Below the pieces are notes generated by a model. It was not told the DNA's origin and did not search any database. It saw only the letters and a list, made by a program, of their open reading frames with translations. The position numbers and the translations under genes are program-made. Shown here piece by piece: positions 1 to 8,562 of a stretch of DNA of 64,000 nt (the first letter of the stretch is position 1; the number at the start of each line of letters is the position of its first letter). The stretch is from Chloroflexota bacterium. Lineage in GTDB: Bacteria; Chloroflexota; Anaerolineae; Anaerolineales; UBA4823. The stretch is taken from contig JAJUJL010000004.1 of NCBI GenBank assembly GCA_029265355.1, positions 62,001 to 126,000 of the forward strand. The letters run 5' to 3'.

Positions 1-1100
1 ACGCGCGGCAGTTCCGCTTCCAGTTGAGGCGCAGGCTGTTTGGGTTTGCGCCAGGGCAAACCCGGAAGTTTCAACCTGGGCAAGGCAAACTTGCGCCTGG
101 GCCGCGGCAATTTTGCGATCAAACTCTGGGCGAGCTCGCGTCCCCGTTGAAAGGCCTGTGTGGATAACTGACGCATTTGTTCCCGGTTGACGTGTCTTCC
201 CGTCAAGTACCATTGCAGCACAGCATGCCCCACCACATACGTGCCAGAATAGGCCACCGCCGCCTTGGGAACAATCCCCCAGGCGGGCACTAATCCCACC
301 AGCATGCGCGCCAACTGACGCCAGAAGAATCCGCTGCCCAGGACACCGCCAAACTCCGTCACATAATCCTGCCAGCGGGTAGACATACCCAACGCCAGGC
401 CCAGTTTGTATACCAGAAAAGCCTGTGACTTGGTCAAGACCACCATGTCCGCCACATTCAAGGGGATGTCTAAAACCGGCACAACCTCTGCCAACCCGGT
501 GCTGATCGCATAAGCGGCGTTCGAGAAACAGGTATCCTGCACCAACTCACGCGCAACCGCCGAGCGAAAGAGCGGGTATTTGCGTGCCAGGGCCAACAGG
601 TTACCTGGCAGCAGGCTCATCACGGCTGGCACGAAGGTGGCGCGCAGGAATTCGGCTGCTTGAGGAGAACCATGCACCACCCGCCGATGACGCCAGCTCT
701 GCCAGCCAGGGGTAATAGGCAGCCCTGCTTCTCCAATGCTTTCTGAAGGCGGCGAGGGTTGCACCACCACCAGCAGGTTGCGATCCTGGTCGGTCCACAG
801 GCGCGCCAACTCCCGCTCCGCTGCCAGGTTTTCTGATGTCGGCGTAGTCAGCAAGATAATCAAATCCACCGCGCCCAGTTCACGGGCTTGCTCCAGGTTA
901 AGCAGCATCAGCGGCGATTCGACCCGCACCTGGGGTCGCTCAGGATCCACGCGCATCGCCTCTGCCAGGGTGAGTAAGCCAGAGCGATCATTGCTCACCA
1001 GGCTGATGTGCAATGGTTGCAACGCCTCTTCCTGCAGCGGGCGCAGATCAAACTCTTTGACGTTCGTCCAAATGGTGCCGAGGTCTTTCAAACCTGCCAT
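1..1100 (-). CDS. DUF697/YcjF-like protein with degenerate GTPase-like N-terminus (partial)
   Basis: This open frame runs from an ATG at 1100 off the left edge of the window, so about 366 residues are visible and the C-terminus is missing. It is absent from the ORF track only because it has no stop here. The N-terminal half has alternating hydrophobic strands (VDLIILLT, NLLVVVQP) like a nucleotide-binding fold, but no P-loop or NKxD motif is visible. The later part, with GLVPAWGIVPKAAVAYSGTY, resembles DUF697 proteins, which often accompany membrane-associated GTPases. It starts about 20 bases after the diguanylate cyclase stop, so the two are probably co-transcribed. The C-terminal stretch is very basic and proline-rich. 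Family assignment is from pattern memory and is moderate. Confidence 0.6.
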   Translation of the reverse strand, partial: MAGLKDLGTIWTNVKEFDLRPLQEEALQPLHISLVSNDRSGLLTLAEAMRVDPERPQVRVESPLMLLNLEQARELGAVDLIILLTTPTSENLAAERELARLWTDQDRNLLVVVQPSPPSESIGEAGLPITPGWQSWRHRRVVHGSPQAAEFLRATFVPAVMSLLPGNLLALARKYPLFRSAVARELVQDTCFSNAAYAISTGLAEVVPVLDIPLNVADMVVLTKSQAFLVYKLGLALGMSTRWQDYVTEFGGVLGSGFFWRQLARMLVGLVPAWGIVPKAAVAYSGTYVVGHAVLQWYLTGRHVNREQMRQLSTQAFQRGRELAQSLIAKLPRPRRKFALPRLKLPGLPWRKPKQPAPQLEAELPR

Positions 1101-1119
1101 ACTGACTTATTGTACCGCG

Positions 1120-2193
1120 TCAGCCCTTTGCCATGTGATAGGATCGCTTGCTGCGGAACAAGGCCTGGTCTGCCGCGGTGATCAGCCCGCTGGCGGAGAT
1201 TGCCTGCTCAGGGTAGGTTGCCATGCCAAAACTGATGGAGGCTGCACCCTCCGGCAGGTCCATGATCTCTTGTGAACAAGCATCAGCCGCCTCGCGCAGG
1301 CGCTGGGCAATCCGCTGCGCTTCATCGGGTGTAGTTTCCGGGAGAATGACAACGAATTCATCACCACCGTAACGAGCGACGAAATCGGTGTCGCGTAGCA
1401 TGCGGCGAAAGCAATTGGCTATGCCTTGCAGCGCCTGGTCGCCAACCGGGTGCCCCAACTGATCATTGATGCTCTTGAAATCGTTCAAGTCGATCATAAT
1501 CACGGTGAAGATGTGCTGATAGCGGCTGGAGCGACGCAACTCTTCTTCGAGGCGCTGATCCAGGGCGCGGCGATTGGGCAGTCCGGTCAGTGAGTCGATA
1601 TAGGCCTGGGAGGCCAATGCTTGAAATTGGCGAGCGGTATCCAGTGCGCGCCCTGCCTGGTGCGCCAGGATGTGCATTGATTCAAGCGTTTCCACGGGCG
1701 TGGCTTCGATCGAGGACAGGTTGACAAGCAGCGCCCCCGCCGTCTGCCCAGGCATGCGGCAAGGGAAACCGAGCACACCGCTGGCATGCCCGTTCAGCGA
1801 GCGGTCTTTGCGCTTAAGCAGCGTCTGTTGCTTAGCGACCTGGTAGGCAAACACATCTGGAGGAGAGTCGGCGCCCGGAACAGGGCGGCTGGCATCTGCC
1901 CATCGTGCAGCCTTCAATACCAGGCGCTCCCCTTCCCAGAAAAACAGGCGTGCATACTGCGCAGTTGGGACAAGCTCGAATACGCTATTCAGCACAATCT
2001 CGAAAATCTGCTGCTCAGGTTGAATTTCCGATAAGCTCAGCAAGGCGCGATTCAAGATTTTCAGATTTTCAAGGCAAACGCCCTGGGTATCTGAATATTC
2101 CTGCAGAACTGAATGCGCAGCATTTTTGCTCATGAGATGTGCATCGCTGAACAACTTGGAAAGTTGCGGGAGTTGATTGCGGGTTGCGCCCAC
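1120..2193 (-). CDS. GAF-GGDEF diguanylate cyclase
   Basis: Makes cyclic di-GMP from two GTP, in the cytoplasm. The N-terminal half (about residues 45-190) looks like a GAF sensor domain. The C-terminal half opens with DSLTGLPNRRALDQRL and carries an intact GGDEF active site at about residues 276-280, so it should be catalytically competent. Five residues upstream of GGDEF is RDTD, which fits the RxxD inhibitory site used for product feedback. The ORF track starts at a TTG at 2199 that directly abuts the AGGGGAG ribosome site. The GTG at 2193 has a proper six-base spacing and is preferred. No transmembrane segment is seen. The signal sensed is unknown. Confidence 0.9.
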   Translation of the reverse strand: MGATRNQLPQLSKLFSDAHLMSKNAAHSVLQEYSDTQGVCLENLKILNRALLSLSEIQPEQQIFEIVLNSVFELVPTAQYARLFFWEGERLVLKAARWADASRPVPGADSPPDVFAYQVAKQQTLLKRKDRSLNGHASGVLGFPCRMPGQTAGALLVNLSSIEATPVETLESMHILAHQAGRALDTARQFQALASQAYIDSLTGLPNRRALDQRLEEELRRSSRYQHIFTVIMIDLNDFKSINDQLGHPVGDQALQGIANCFRRMLRDTDFVARYGGDEFVVILPETTPDEAQRIAQRLREAADACSQEIMDLPEGAASISFGMATYPEQAISASGLITAADQALFRSKRSYHMAKG

Positions 2194-2289
2194 AGTCAAC
2201 TCCCCTGTATTTTTCGGATCAAATTATAACCATTAATATCCGAATTACACCGATGAATTGCAACAACTTTCCAAAATGATAGCTGCCTG

Positions 2290-5200
2290 TTATGGGCGGA
2301 TGCTAAACACCGTGCCTGCACTGCTGCCCTGCACTTCTGGGGAGTAATACAGCGAGGCGCGCGCTGGCAGCACGCGATAATCGCCAGCTTGTAGCAGCAA
2401 GAGCTTATAGGTCAGCACATACGTGCCCGCTGGCAAATACTTGGCGCCCCAGGTCACATGATCATCATAGATGCGCGCCGGGCTGAACAGCCACCATTCC
2501 CAACCTTGTTGGAGGGGATGACCGGGGTCAAAAAGCAGTTCTTGCTCCAGCGCATTGGGATCCAGCGAGGGGTCTCCCAACTGGCTGGTCTTCAAGTGAA
2601 TGTCCACCGCTTCGCTGCCGGCTGGCAGGTAATCTTCCACCACCAGGTAGTACACGTCATTCGGCAGCGTCAGCGTCACCCGCACCAGGAGCTTATCGCC
2701 AACCTGGGCTTCCGAGAGCGCCGGACAATCAGTGACCAGGCAGCTCGCCGAAGCAGAGTAATAACTGCGAGTCACTTCAATCCCCTGGTTCAAGGCAAGA
2801 GCGCTCTCCACCGGGCGAGTGGTGGTCAGCGATGCGCTGTAATACAGGCGTCCTGGCCCAGGTTGGCGCAGGATACGCAGCCCATTGGGTGTGTCAGCAT
2901 TCAGCCGCTCGATTCCCGCCTGGACGACCACCGGCGCGCTGGCGCCATCCGATTGTCCGGCTGCCAGCAGGTTCCCATTCAACTGCGCTTCGTAAGAAAA
3001 GCTGGCGTCCAGCTCTCCCGTGCCGCGCAGCACCTGCATCAGCGATAACAACACCCAGGCTGTAGCATGGGTAGAGCCCCAGCCGCCATCGCTGCGCCGC
3101 AAAGACACCAGGTAGCGGGTGGCATCTGCCACCAACGGTGCATTGGGATCCTGGCGCGCCAGGATGTAAAGCACCACCGCGCTGGTGGCGATCGGTGAGC
3201 TGAATTGGTGCCACGCTTCATAGCTCAGCTCCCAGTGCGCTCCGGTCGCCGAACGCACTGCCGAGGCCTGCAGGTTGGTGAGCAGCAAGCGCGCCGATTC
3301 GCTGCCCGGGGAGGCGTCCTCCAGGGATTGGGCCAACATCGCCTGCGCCCAGGGACTCAGCCGCTCGTGGACTGCAAACAGTTCGTTTAAGCCGGGCAGA
3401 TCAGCATTGCCGGATTCAGCTAACGCAAAGTGCACCATTGCCATTTGGTCTAGTTGTTTACCGTCCTGCAGCATACTGGCAGGCGCCAGCGTGGTTTGCA
3501 GGTAACTGGTTGCTTTTTGCAACACTTGCGGTTCGATCTGCACACCTGCCAGGGAGGCGCGACTCAAACCAAAAAGAATGTAAGCGCTCAAAAACACATC
3601 GCTGTCCTGGCGATACCACCATCCCCACCCGCCATCTTCGTTCTGCACAAGCTGCAGGCGTTTCAAACCCAGGGAGATATTCGTTTCCAGATTGGCGCGC
3701 AGATCAGGCTGTTCCAGGCTGAAGCGGTTGAGCGTATCCAGCATCTCCAGATTCGCCAGGAAGCGAGAGATGGTTTGTTCGGTCGTCTCATAGCGCGAGT
3801 GCTGCAGCGATTCCAGGGCGCTCAGGGTGACCCCTGCCAGCGAGCTGCTCAGCTCGACCTTGAGCGAGGCGTCATTCGCTGTGAAGGAGCGCGGCAAGCT
3901 GACCAGCTCCAGCGCCTCCTCACCATCAGACAGCACGCCTGCGGTGCGGAAAGTTTGGGGAACCTCATAGCGCAACACCGGTAAGCGGCCGCTGGATGGG
4001 CGCACCGCGTCCTGCAGATCGCCGGCGGTCGCCTGGAAGAGCAGGTCGGCGGAGGCGACATCTTGCACAGTCGCCCACCACTCCACCCGCTGCCGCCCGG
4101 CTGCCGGCAAACTGATTTGATAGACTGCCGCCACACCGTCATCCAGCACAATGCCGCTACCCTGCAAGGAAGCCTGCACTTCCAGATCTGTGGTCGTGTT
4201 GTTCTGCACTACGGCCGCCAGCAAGACATGATCGCCCGCAACCAGGAAGCGCGGGATAACCGGACGCACCAGCAGCTCTTTGCTGGTGGTCAGGTCGATT
4301 TCAGCTTCACCCACACGCGTATCCGCATCCAGGCCGCGCACCAACACCTGCCAGGTGGTCAGGCTGTCTGGCAGGTTGAGATTGACCTGCGCCTGTCCCT
4401 GGGCGTCGGTGCGGATCTCGGCGCTCCAGAAAGCAGTATCCGGGAAATTCTCACGCGTTACCGTTTGTATTTCCAGGCCGCCGCCGCCCCCCCCGCCGCC
4501 AGGATTAAAATCGTTCACCCGCCCTGCATAGGCGCTCAGCGACAGGCCCGTGCGCACCCCCAACGGCTGGTTGCCATAAAAAGCGGACACGATATCGGGC
4601 GCATTGGGATCTGCCAGGGCCAGCACAGCCCGGTCCACCACTGACAGCGAGAACTCTCCTTGCACTGGCGCGCCGTTAGCATCCGTTACCCGAACATCGA
4701 AACTGACCGCTTCGCCTGGGCCCGCCCGCTGCGGCTGGCTGGTCAACTCCACCTGCAAGACATTGGCGCGCGGGTTCACCTTGAGGTTGATATAGCCCTG
4801 GCGGTAATCCGGCAGCCCGTCGGCAGCTCTTCCCAGCAGGGTAATCGATAGGTAAACGTTGGGCGCTTCTTCGTCTCCCAACGGTACAGAGATGCTGCCG
4901 CCGCTGGCGGGCAAGGAGAAGATCTGGTGCTCCATGACCAGGCCGCGCTCAACGGTCAGCAGGGCGCGAGCTTCTCCTGCCAGCGGGTTAGGAATAAAGA
5001 CCAGGGCGGTATCGCCGGGCTGGTAGCTCTCACGGTCGGAAGTCAACTCCACTTTATGCTCCGGCAGTTGAGGCCACAGCGGGTTTCCTTCCCCGGCCAC
5101 CCAGACGAAGAAGGATGTGCGCGCACCTTCACCCTGAATATCGAGCTGGTAAGTCCCAGGTTGAGAGGGGGTGAAAGCCAGCCTGGCCTTGCCTGTCTGG

Positions 5201-8200
5201 CTGGTGATGAAGTCCGTGCTGCCTTCCAACGTGTAAACTGCCACGGGCGCCTGTGGGAGGCCTCGTATCGTTGTGTCATCGGCGGGACGCCAGGTGACCC
5301 GGTTAAACTCGGCGCGCAGGTTCCGTTCTCCGGCCGGCTGCAAAAGCCAATCCACAACCAGAATATCGAAACCGGTTTCGTTGCCGGCTCTGGCGACATA
5401 ACTATCGGCGCGCGCCGCGATATAGAAGTCAGCCGGGTTGGCAAACCATTCGACCCGGGCGCTCACCGGCAGCCCGGCCTCGTCCGTTGCCGTCGCCTCC
5501 AGGATGTACTGCATGCGCTGAGCGCGCGGTTCAGGGCTGATCTGCAACGTGAGCAATCCGCTGGCGTCCGTCTGCCCCTCGCCCTGATCGATGGGCACGC
5601 CGAGATAAGCTTCTTCCCTGGGGAAATAGAATAATGGGGTGTTAAATGGCTCCTGCACACCTACCTGGTAGTCGGAATATCCAAAGACGGCTGGCTGTTC
5701 GTAGATCACCCACTTGACGTTCACGGCCCCCGCCGGCGCGCCAAAGAAATAGCGCGCCTGCACTTGAGCGGTGACCGGCTCACCCGCCAGCACATCCGGC
5801 GCTACCTGGCTCAGATCCTCCCCGCTTGCCTGCGCCTGAACACCTGGCAACGCCACGCTGAGATTGATTTCCGGCTTGCGGTACTCCGCCACATCGAAAG
5901 TGACGCTGATCTCAAAATCCGATAGCGGGCTGGCGAGACGGTACGATCCCGGGCGCGCTTCCGGCGGCAGGACATAGAAGCCATTGGCCGTGCCAAGATC
6001 TGAAAGCGGAAGATCGAAATTGACCACCGGGTTGCCATAATCCTGGTAGAGGGTCAATGGCAGGCTTCCCAGGTCGGGCAGCGCATAGCGGCCATTGTTG
6101 GCCTGGCGAATCACCGCCCGAAAATTCACCTGGTCTCCGGGGCGATAGATTGGGCGATCGGTGTACAGGTAGCCTTTCAGGCGCGGGCCCAGGAAGTCTG
6201 ATGGCAGCCCGAAATCCCAGGGCGACACGCCCTGACTCCAGTTGGAGAGGGCAATGCCAAAACCGGGTTCGCCAGGCTCACCAGTCACCGCATACACCAC
6301 GCTGTAAGGATCCTGCAGCGTGGCAATGCTCACCTGTCCAACGCCCTGGTCATCGGTCAGCCCTTCGCCAAGCAGCTCGCCTTGAGGGCCGAGAATGCGC
6401 ACCGGCGTTTGAGCCAGCGGCTCTCCCGTATCGATCGTCACCGCCCAGATAAAAGCCTGGTTAGCGCTGAGCTTCATCATCATCTGCACATTGCTGACCG
6501 CCAGCAGGTAAGGTCCAGCGTAGATGCGCTCGTCGCCGGTGTTGAAGCGCATGTAGTACAGGCCAGGGCTGAGCGTCTCTCCGCCAGGGGTTAAGAAAAC
6601 TTTCACATTCTCGCTGCGATCCGGGGCCAGGTTCAAAGCCTGCGTCCAGGAACGCTGGTCTGGCGAGCGATAACTCTGGCGACGGTTGTAGCTATCTGGC
6701 CCGCTGTACAATTGAACAAAATCCTGCAGCGGCACGGAACCCACCTGCAGCGGGAGTTGAGCGAGGTTAGTCGCTTGCACAGCAATGGCGTCATCACCGG
6801 GGGTTAAGAACAACACCTCCGAGTAGAGGTTGATAAACAAGGCCGGGTCCAGCGGCGCGGAGCGGAAGTTGAGCACATACGGTTGGCCCAGGGTACCTCC
6901 CCATGGGTCGGGCAAGTCTGCAGAGACGATCAAGGTGTAATCAGTGCGCGGGGCAAAATCGCCGCTCACGCCCAGCATGCGATCGTATTCACTCCACCAG
7001 GCGGTCAGATTGGGCACTTCTGGCTCCACACGCACATAACGGTTCAAATCGACATCTTGCAACAGCGGTCCGCTCATATACAGCGTCACGCCGGCGTAAT
7101 TCTGTTTGACGCCACCCTGAACTGGTTCACTGCGCTGCACACTTAGCTGGGGGTAGGTCTGTAGAAAGTACTGGTTGAAAGAGGACAGGCTGGCGCCACC
7201 TGCGCTGCGCGCCTCGCCATTCAACTGCAAGGTGTAAGTCGCGCCGCGCTGCAGCAGGCTGGAAGGCTGAAATTCCACTTCCCGATTATCATCTAGCCAT
7301 TGGAAAGAACCTGGCAACGCTGCGCCGCTTCCATCCAGCAATGCAAACTGGCTCTCTAAACTGGCAGGCTCCATAGGCTGGTTGAAATACAGCGTGAACT
7401 TGGCGTCGAGTGGGATTTGACCGGTTTCAGGAGAAGGCTCGATCTTAATCAGGCGCGGCGGCGCAGTGGAAAAAGTCCACTCCAACAGCGGCTCGCTTTC
7501 ATCCAGGGGGCTGCCGTCCAGGCTGCGCAGTTCGGGGTTCAAGCGCGCCGTATAAACAGCGCCTCCGTTCAGCGCGGGTTGCGGGTAGAAAATGTAGGTG
7601 CTGGTATTAATCCATTCGCCTCTGCCTGGCGCGGGAGGCTCGAGGCTAAACGCATCCGGCAAGTTTTCTGTTTCTCCCAGCGGCACCACGGCGCGGTTAA
7701 AGGTGACCACCACAGCCGATTGTGGATCCACTTCGGCAGAGCCGGCTTCTGGCAAAACCTTCTCAGGGCGCAAATAACCAACTGTGCGGTAGCTGAGCTG
7801 CACTGGGCGGGTCAATGCCAGCCCATTCAAGGAGCGGGCTTGCCCTGCCAGGCTCAGAGTAACCTCGCTCTCTGGTGGAAGCAAATCCCGGGGATGCAAG
7901 ATCAGCGTACTGTCGTCCACCCACTCCAGGTCGGTCGGCACCGCAGATTGCACCTGCAGGTCTTGCTGCACCGAAGTGCGCTCCATCGGCTGGTTGAAAT
8001 ACAGAGTGAGCTGGCGGTTGAGCGCAAGCTCAACTCCAGGCGGCGGGTCGATCTCAACCAGCGCCGGAGGCAGCGGTTCAGGAGTGGCAGTGGGCGTCGG
8101 TGGAACCGCCGGTGTCGGGCTGGCGGCAGGCAACAGCGGCGTGGGAGTTGCACCTCGAAAGCCTGGCATCGAACACGCCAGGCTGACAAGAACAATAAAC

Positions 8201-8262
8201 AGCGGCAGCCAAATCCAGCCGCGCCGCGTGCGAGGATTAAATCGTCTATTTTGACTATGCAT
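2290..8262 (-). CDS. Bacterial alpha-2-macroglobulin-like lipoprotein lacking the thioester cysteine
   Basis: A 1990-residue surface lipoprotein. The ATG at 8262 is chosen because AGGAGA lies just upstream and it gives a signal peptide ending in a lipobox (LVSLAC), followed by a P/T-rich linker. Three Big_5-type Ig-like domains (repeated LTLYFNQPM pattern) come first, then MG-type domains, a Gly8 run, the A2M signature region (FWSAEIRTDAQG) and a C-terminal alpha/alpha-toroid with GGWGWW and GGWGSTHATAW. Family members trap proteases. In thioester-bearing members the toroid has GCxEQ. Here the aligned residues, about 1492-1496, are ETTEQ, so Cys is replaced by Thr and covalent trapping is not expected. 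No PBP1C gene is adjacent, unlike in many proteobacteria. Confidence 0.9.
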   Translation of the reverse strand: MHSQNRRFNPRTRRGWIWLPLFIVLVSLACSMPGFRGATPTPLLPAASPTPAVPPTPTATPEPLPPALVEIDPPPGVELALNRQLTLYFNQPMERTSVQQDLQVQSAVPTDLEWVDDSTLILHPRDLLPPESEVTLSLAGQARSLNGLALTRPVQLSYRTVGYLRPEKVLPEAGSAEVDPQSAVVVTFNRAVVPLGETENLPDAFSLEPPAPGRGEWINTSTYIFYPQPALNGGAVYTARLNPELRSLDGSPLDESEPLLEWTFSTAPPRLIKIEPSPETGQIPLDAKFTLYFNQPMEPASLESQFALLDGSGAALPGSFQWLDDNREVEFQPSSLLQRGATYTLQLNGEARSAGGASLSSFNQYFLQTYPQLSVQRSEPVQGGVKQNYAGVTLYMSGPLLQDVDLNRYVRVEPEVPNLTAWWSEYDRMLGVSGDFAPRTDYTLIVSADLPDPWGGTLGQPYVLNFRSAPLDPALFINLYSEVLFLTPGDDAIAVQATNLAQLPLQVGSVPLQDFVQLYSGPDSYNRRQSYRSPDQRSWTQALNLAPDRSENVKVFLTPGGETLSPGLYYMRFNTGDERIYAGPYLLAVSNVQMMMKLSANQAFIWAVTIDTGEPLAQTPVRILGPQGELLGEGLTDDQGVGQVSIATLQDPYSVVYAVTGEPGEPGFGIALSNWSQGVSPWDFGLPSDFLGPRLKGYLYTDRPIYRPGDQVNFRAVIRQANNGRYALPDLGSLPLTLYQDYGNPVVNFDLPLSDLGTANGFYVLPPEARPGSYRLASPLSDFEISVTFDVAEYRKPEINLSVALPGVQAQASGEDLSQVAPDVLAGEPVTAQVQARYFFGAPAGAVNVKWVIYEQPAVFGYSDYQVGVQEPFNTPLFYFPREEAYLGVPIDQGEGQTDASGLLTLQISPEPRAQRMQYILEATATDEAGLPVSARVEWFANPADFYIAARADSYVARAGNETGFDILVVDWLLQPAGERNLRAEFNRVTWRPADDTTIRGLPQAPVAVYTLEGSTDFITSQTGKARLAFTPSQPGTYQLDIQGEGARTSFFVWVAGEGNPLWPQLPEHKVELTSDRESYQPGDTALVFIPNPLAGEARALLTVERGLVMEHQIFSLPASGGSISVPLGDEEAPNVYLSITLLGRAADGLPDYRQGYINLKVNPRANVLQVELTSQPQRAGPGEAVSFDVRVTDANGAPVQGEFSLSVVDRAVLALADPNAPDIVSAFYGNQPLGVRTGLSLSAYAGRVNDFNPGGGGGGGGLEIQTVTRENFPDTAFWSAEIRTDAQGQAQVNLNLPDSLTTWQVLVRGLDADTRVGEAEIDLTTSKELLVRPVIPRFLVAGDHVLLAAVVQNNTTTDLEVQASLQGSGIVLDDGVAAVYQISLPAAGRQRVEWWATVQDVASADLLFQATAGDLQDAVRPSSGRLPVLRYEVPQTFRTAGVLSDGEEALELVSLPRSFTANDASLKVELSSSLAGVTLSALESLQHSRYETTEQTISRFLANLEMLDTLNRFSLEQPDLRANLETNISLGLKRLQLVQNEDGGWGWWYRQDSDVFLSAYILFGLSRASLAGVQIEPQVLQKATSYLQTTLAPASMLQDGKQLDQMAMVHFALAESGNADLPGLNELFAVHERLSPWAQAMLAQSLEDASPGSESARLLLTNLQASAVRSATGAHWELSYEAWHQFSSPIATSAVVLYILARQDPNAPLVADATRYLVSLRRSDGGWGSTHATAWVLLSLMQVLRGTGELDASFSYEAQLNGNLLAAGQSDGASAPVVVQAGIERLNADTPNGLRILRQPGPGRLYYSASLTTTRPVESALALNQGIEVTRSYYSASASCLVTDCPALSEAQVGDKLLVRVTLTLPNDVYYLVVEDYLPAGSEAVDIHLKTSQLGDPSLDPNALEQELLFDPGHPLQQGWEWWLFSPARIYDDHVTWGAKYLPAGTYVLTYKLLLLQAGDYRVLPARASLYYSPEVQGSSAGTVFSIRP

Positions 8263-8562
8263 GGCTTTCTCCTGAACCAGAGACGCTGGAACCTTCCACT
8301 GAGTTCCAACGTCATTATACTCTGTAGGGCGCAAGCAAGCGCTGCGAGCTGCAGACTGCCTGGACAGGCGCAGCGCATCCAAACCGCTCCGTTTGTCTTT
8401 GGTAAAATAAAGGCGCATTTACCGGTACGGAGTGTTTTCGCCAGTAGCGGCTTCAAGAAGGCCGATAAAGACCGGCGATACCCCGAAGTGAATCGCCGTT
8501 GACATCGCTGAGCAATTCTGAACACTTTCGGCGGTTTACTTTTATCGAGGATCAAGATTTTT
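8263..8562. promoter_or_regulatory. Divergent intergenic region between A2M-like and VanW genes
   Basis: This 300-base gap must hold promoters for both neighbours. On the minus strand a TATAAT hexamer is visible (plus-strand 8314-8319), about 50 bases upstream of the A2M start; no good -35 could be fixed for it. The ORF track extends the A2M frame through this gap, but the lipoprotein signal and ribosome site argue that this is leader, not coding. I see no clear promoter for the VanW gene beyond a GAGG ribosome site. Confidence 0.4.

Noticed and set aside
736-1275. Plus-strand 179-codon ORF and the minus-strand ORF at 601-798
   Set aside because: Shadows of the DUF697-like and diguanylate cyclase genes; the longer minus-strand frame running off the window is consistent with real coding sequence.
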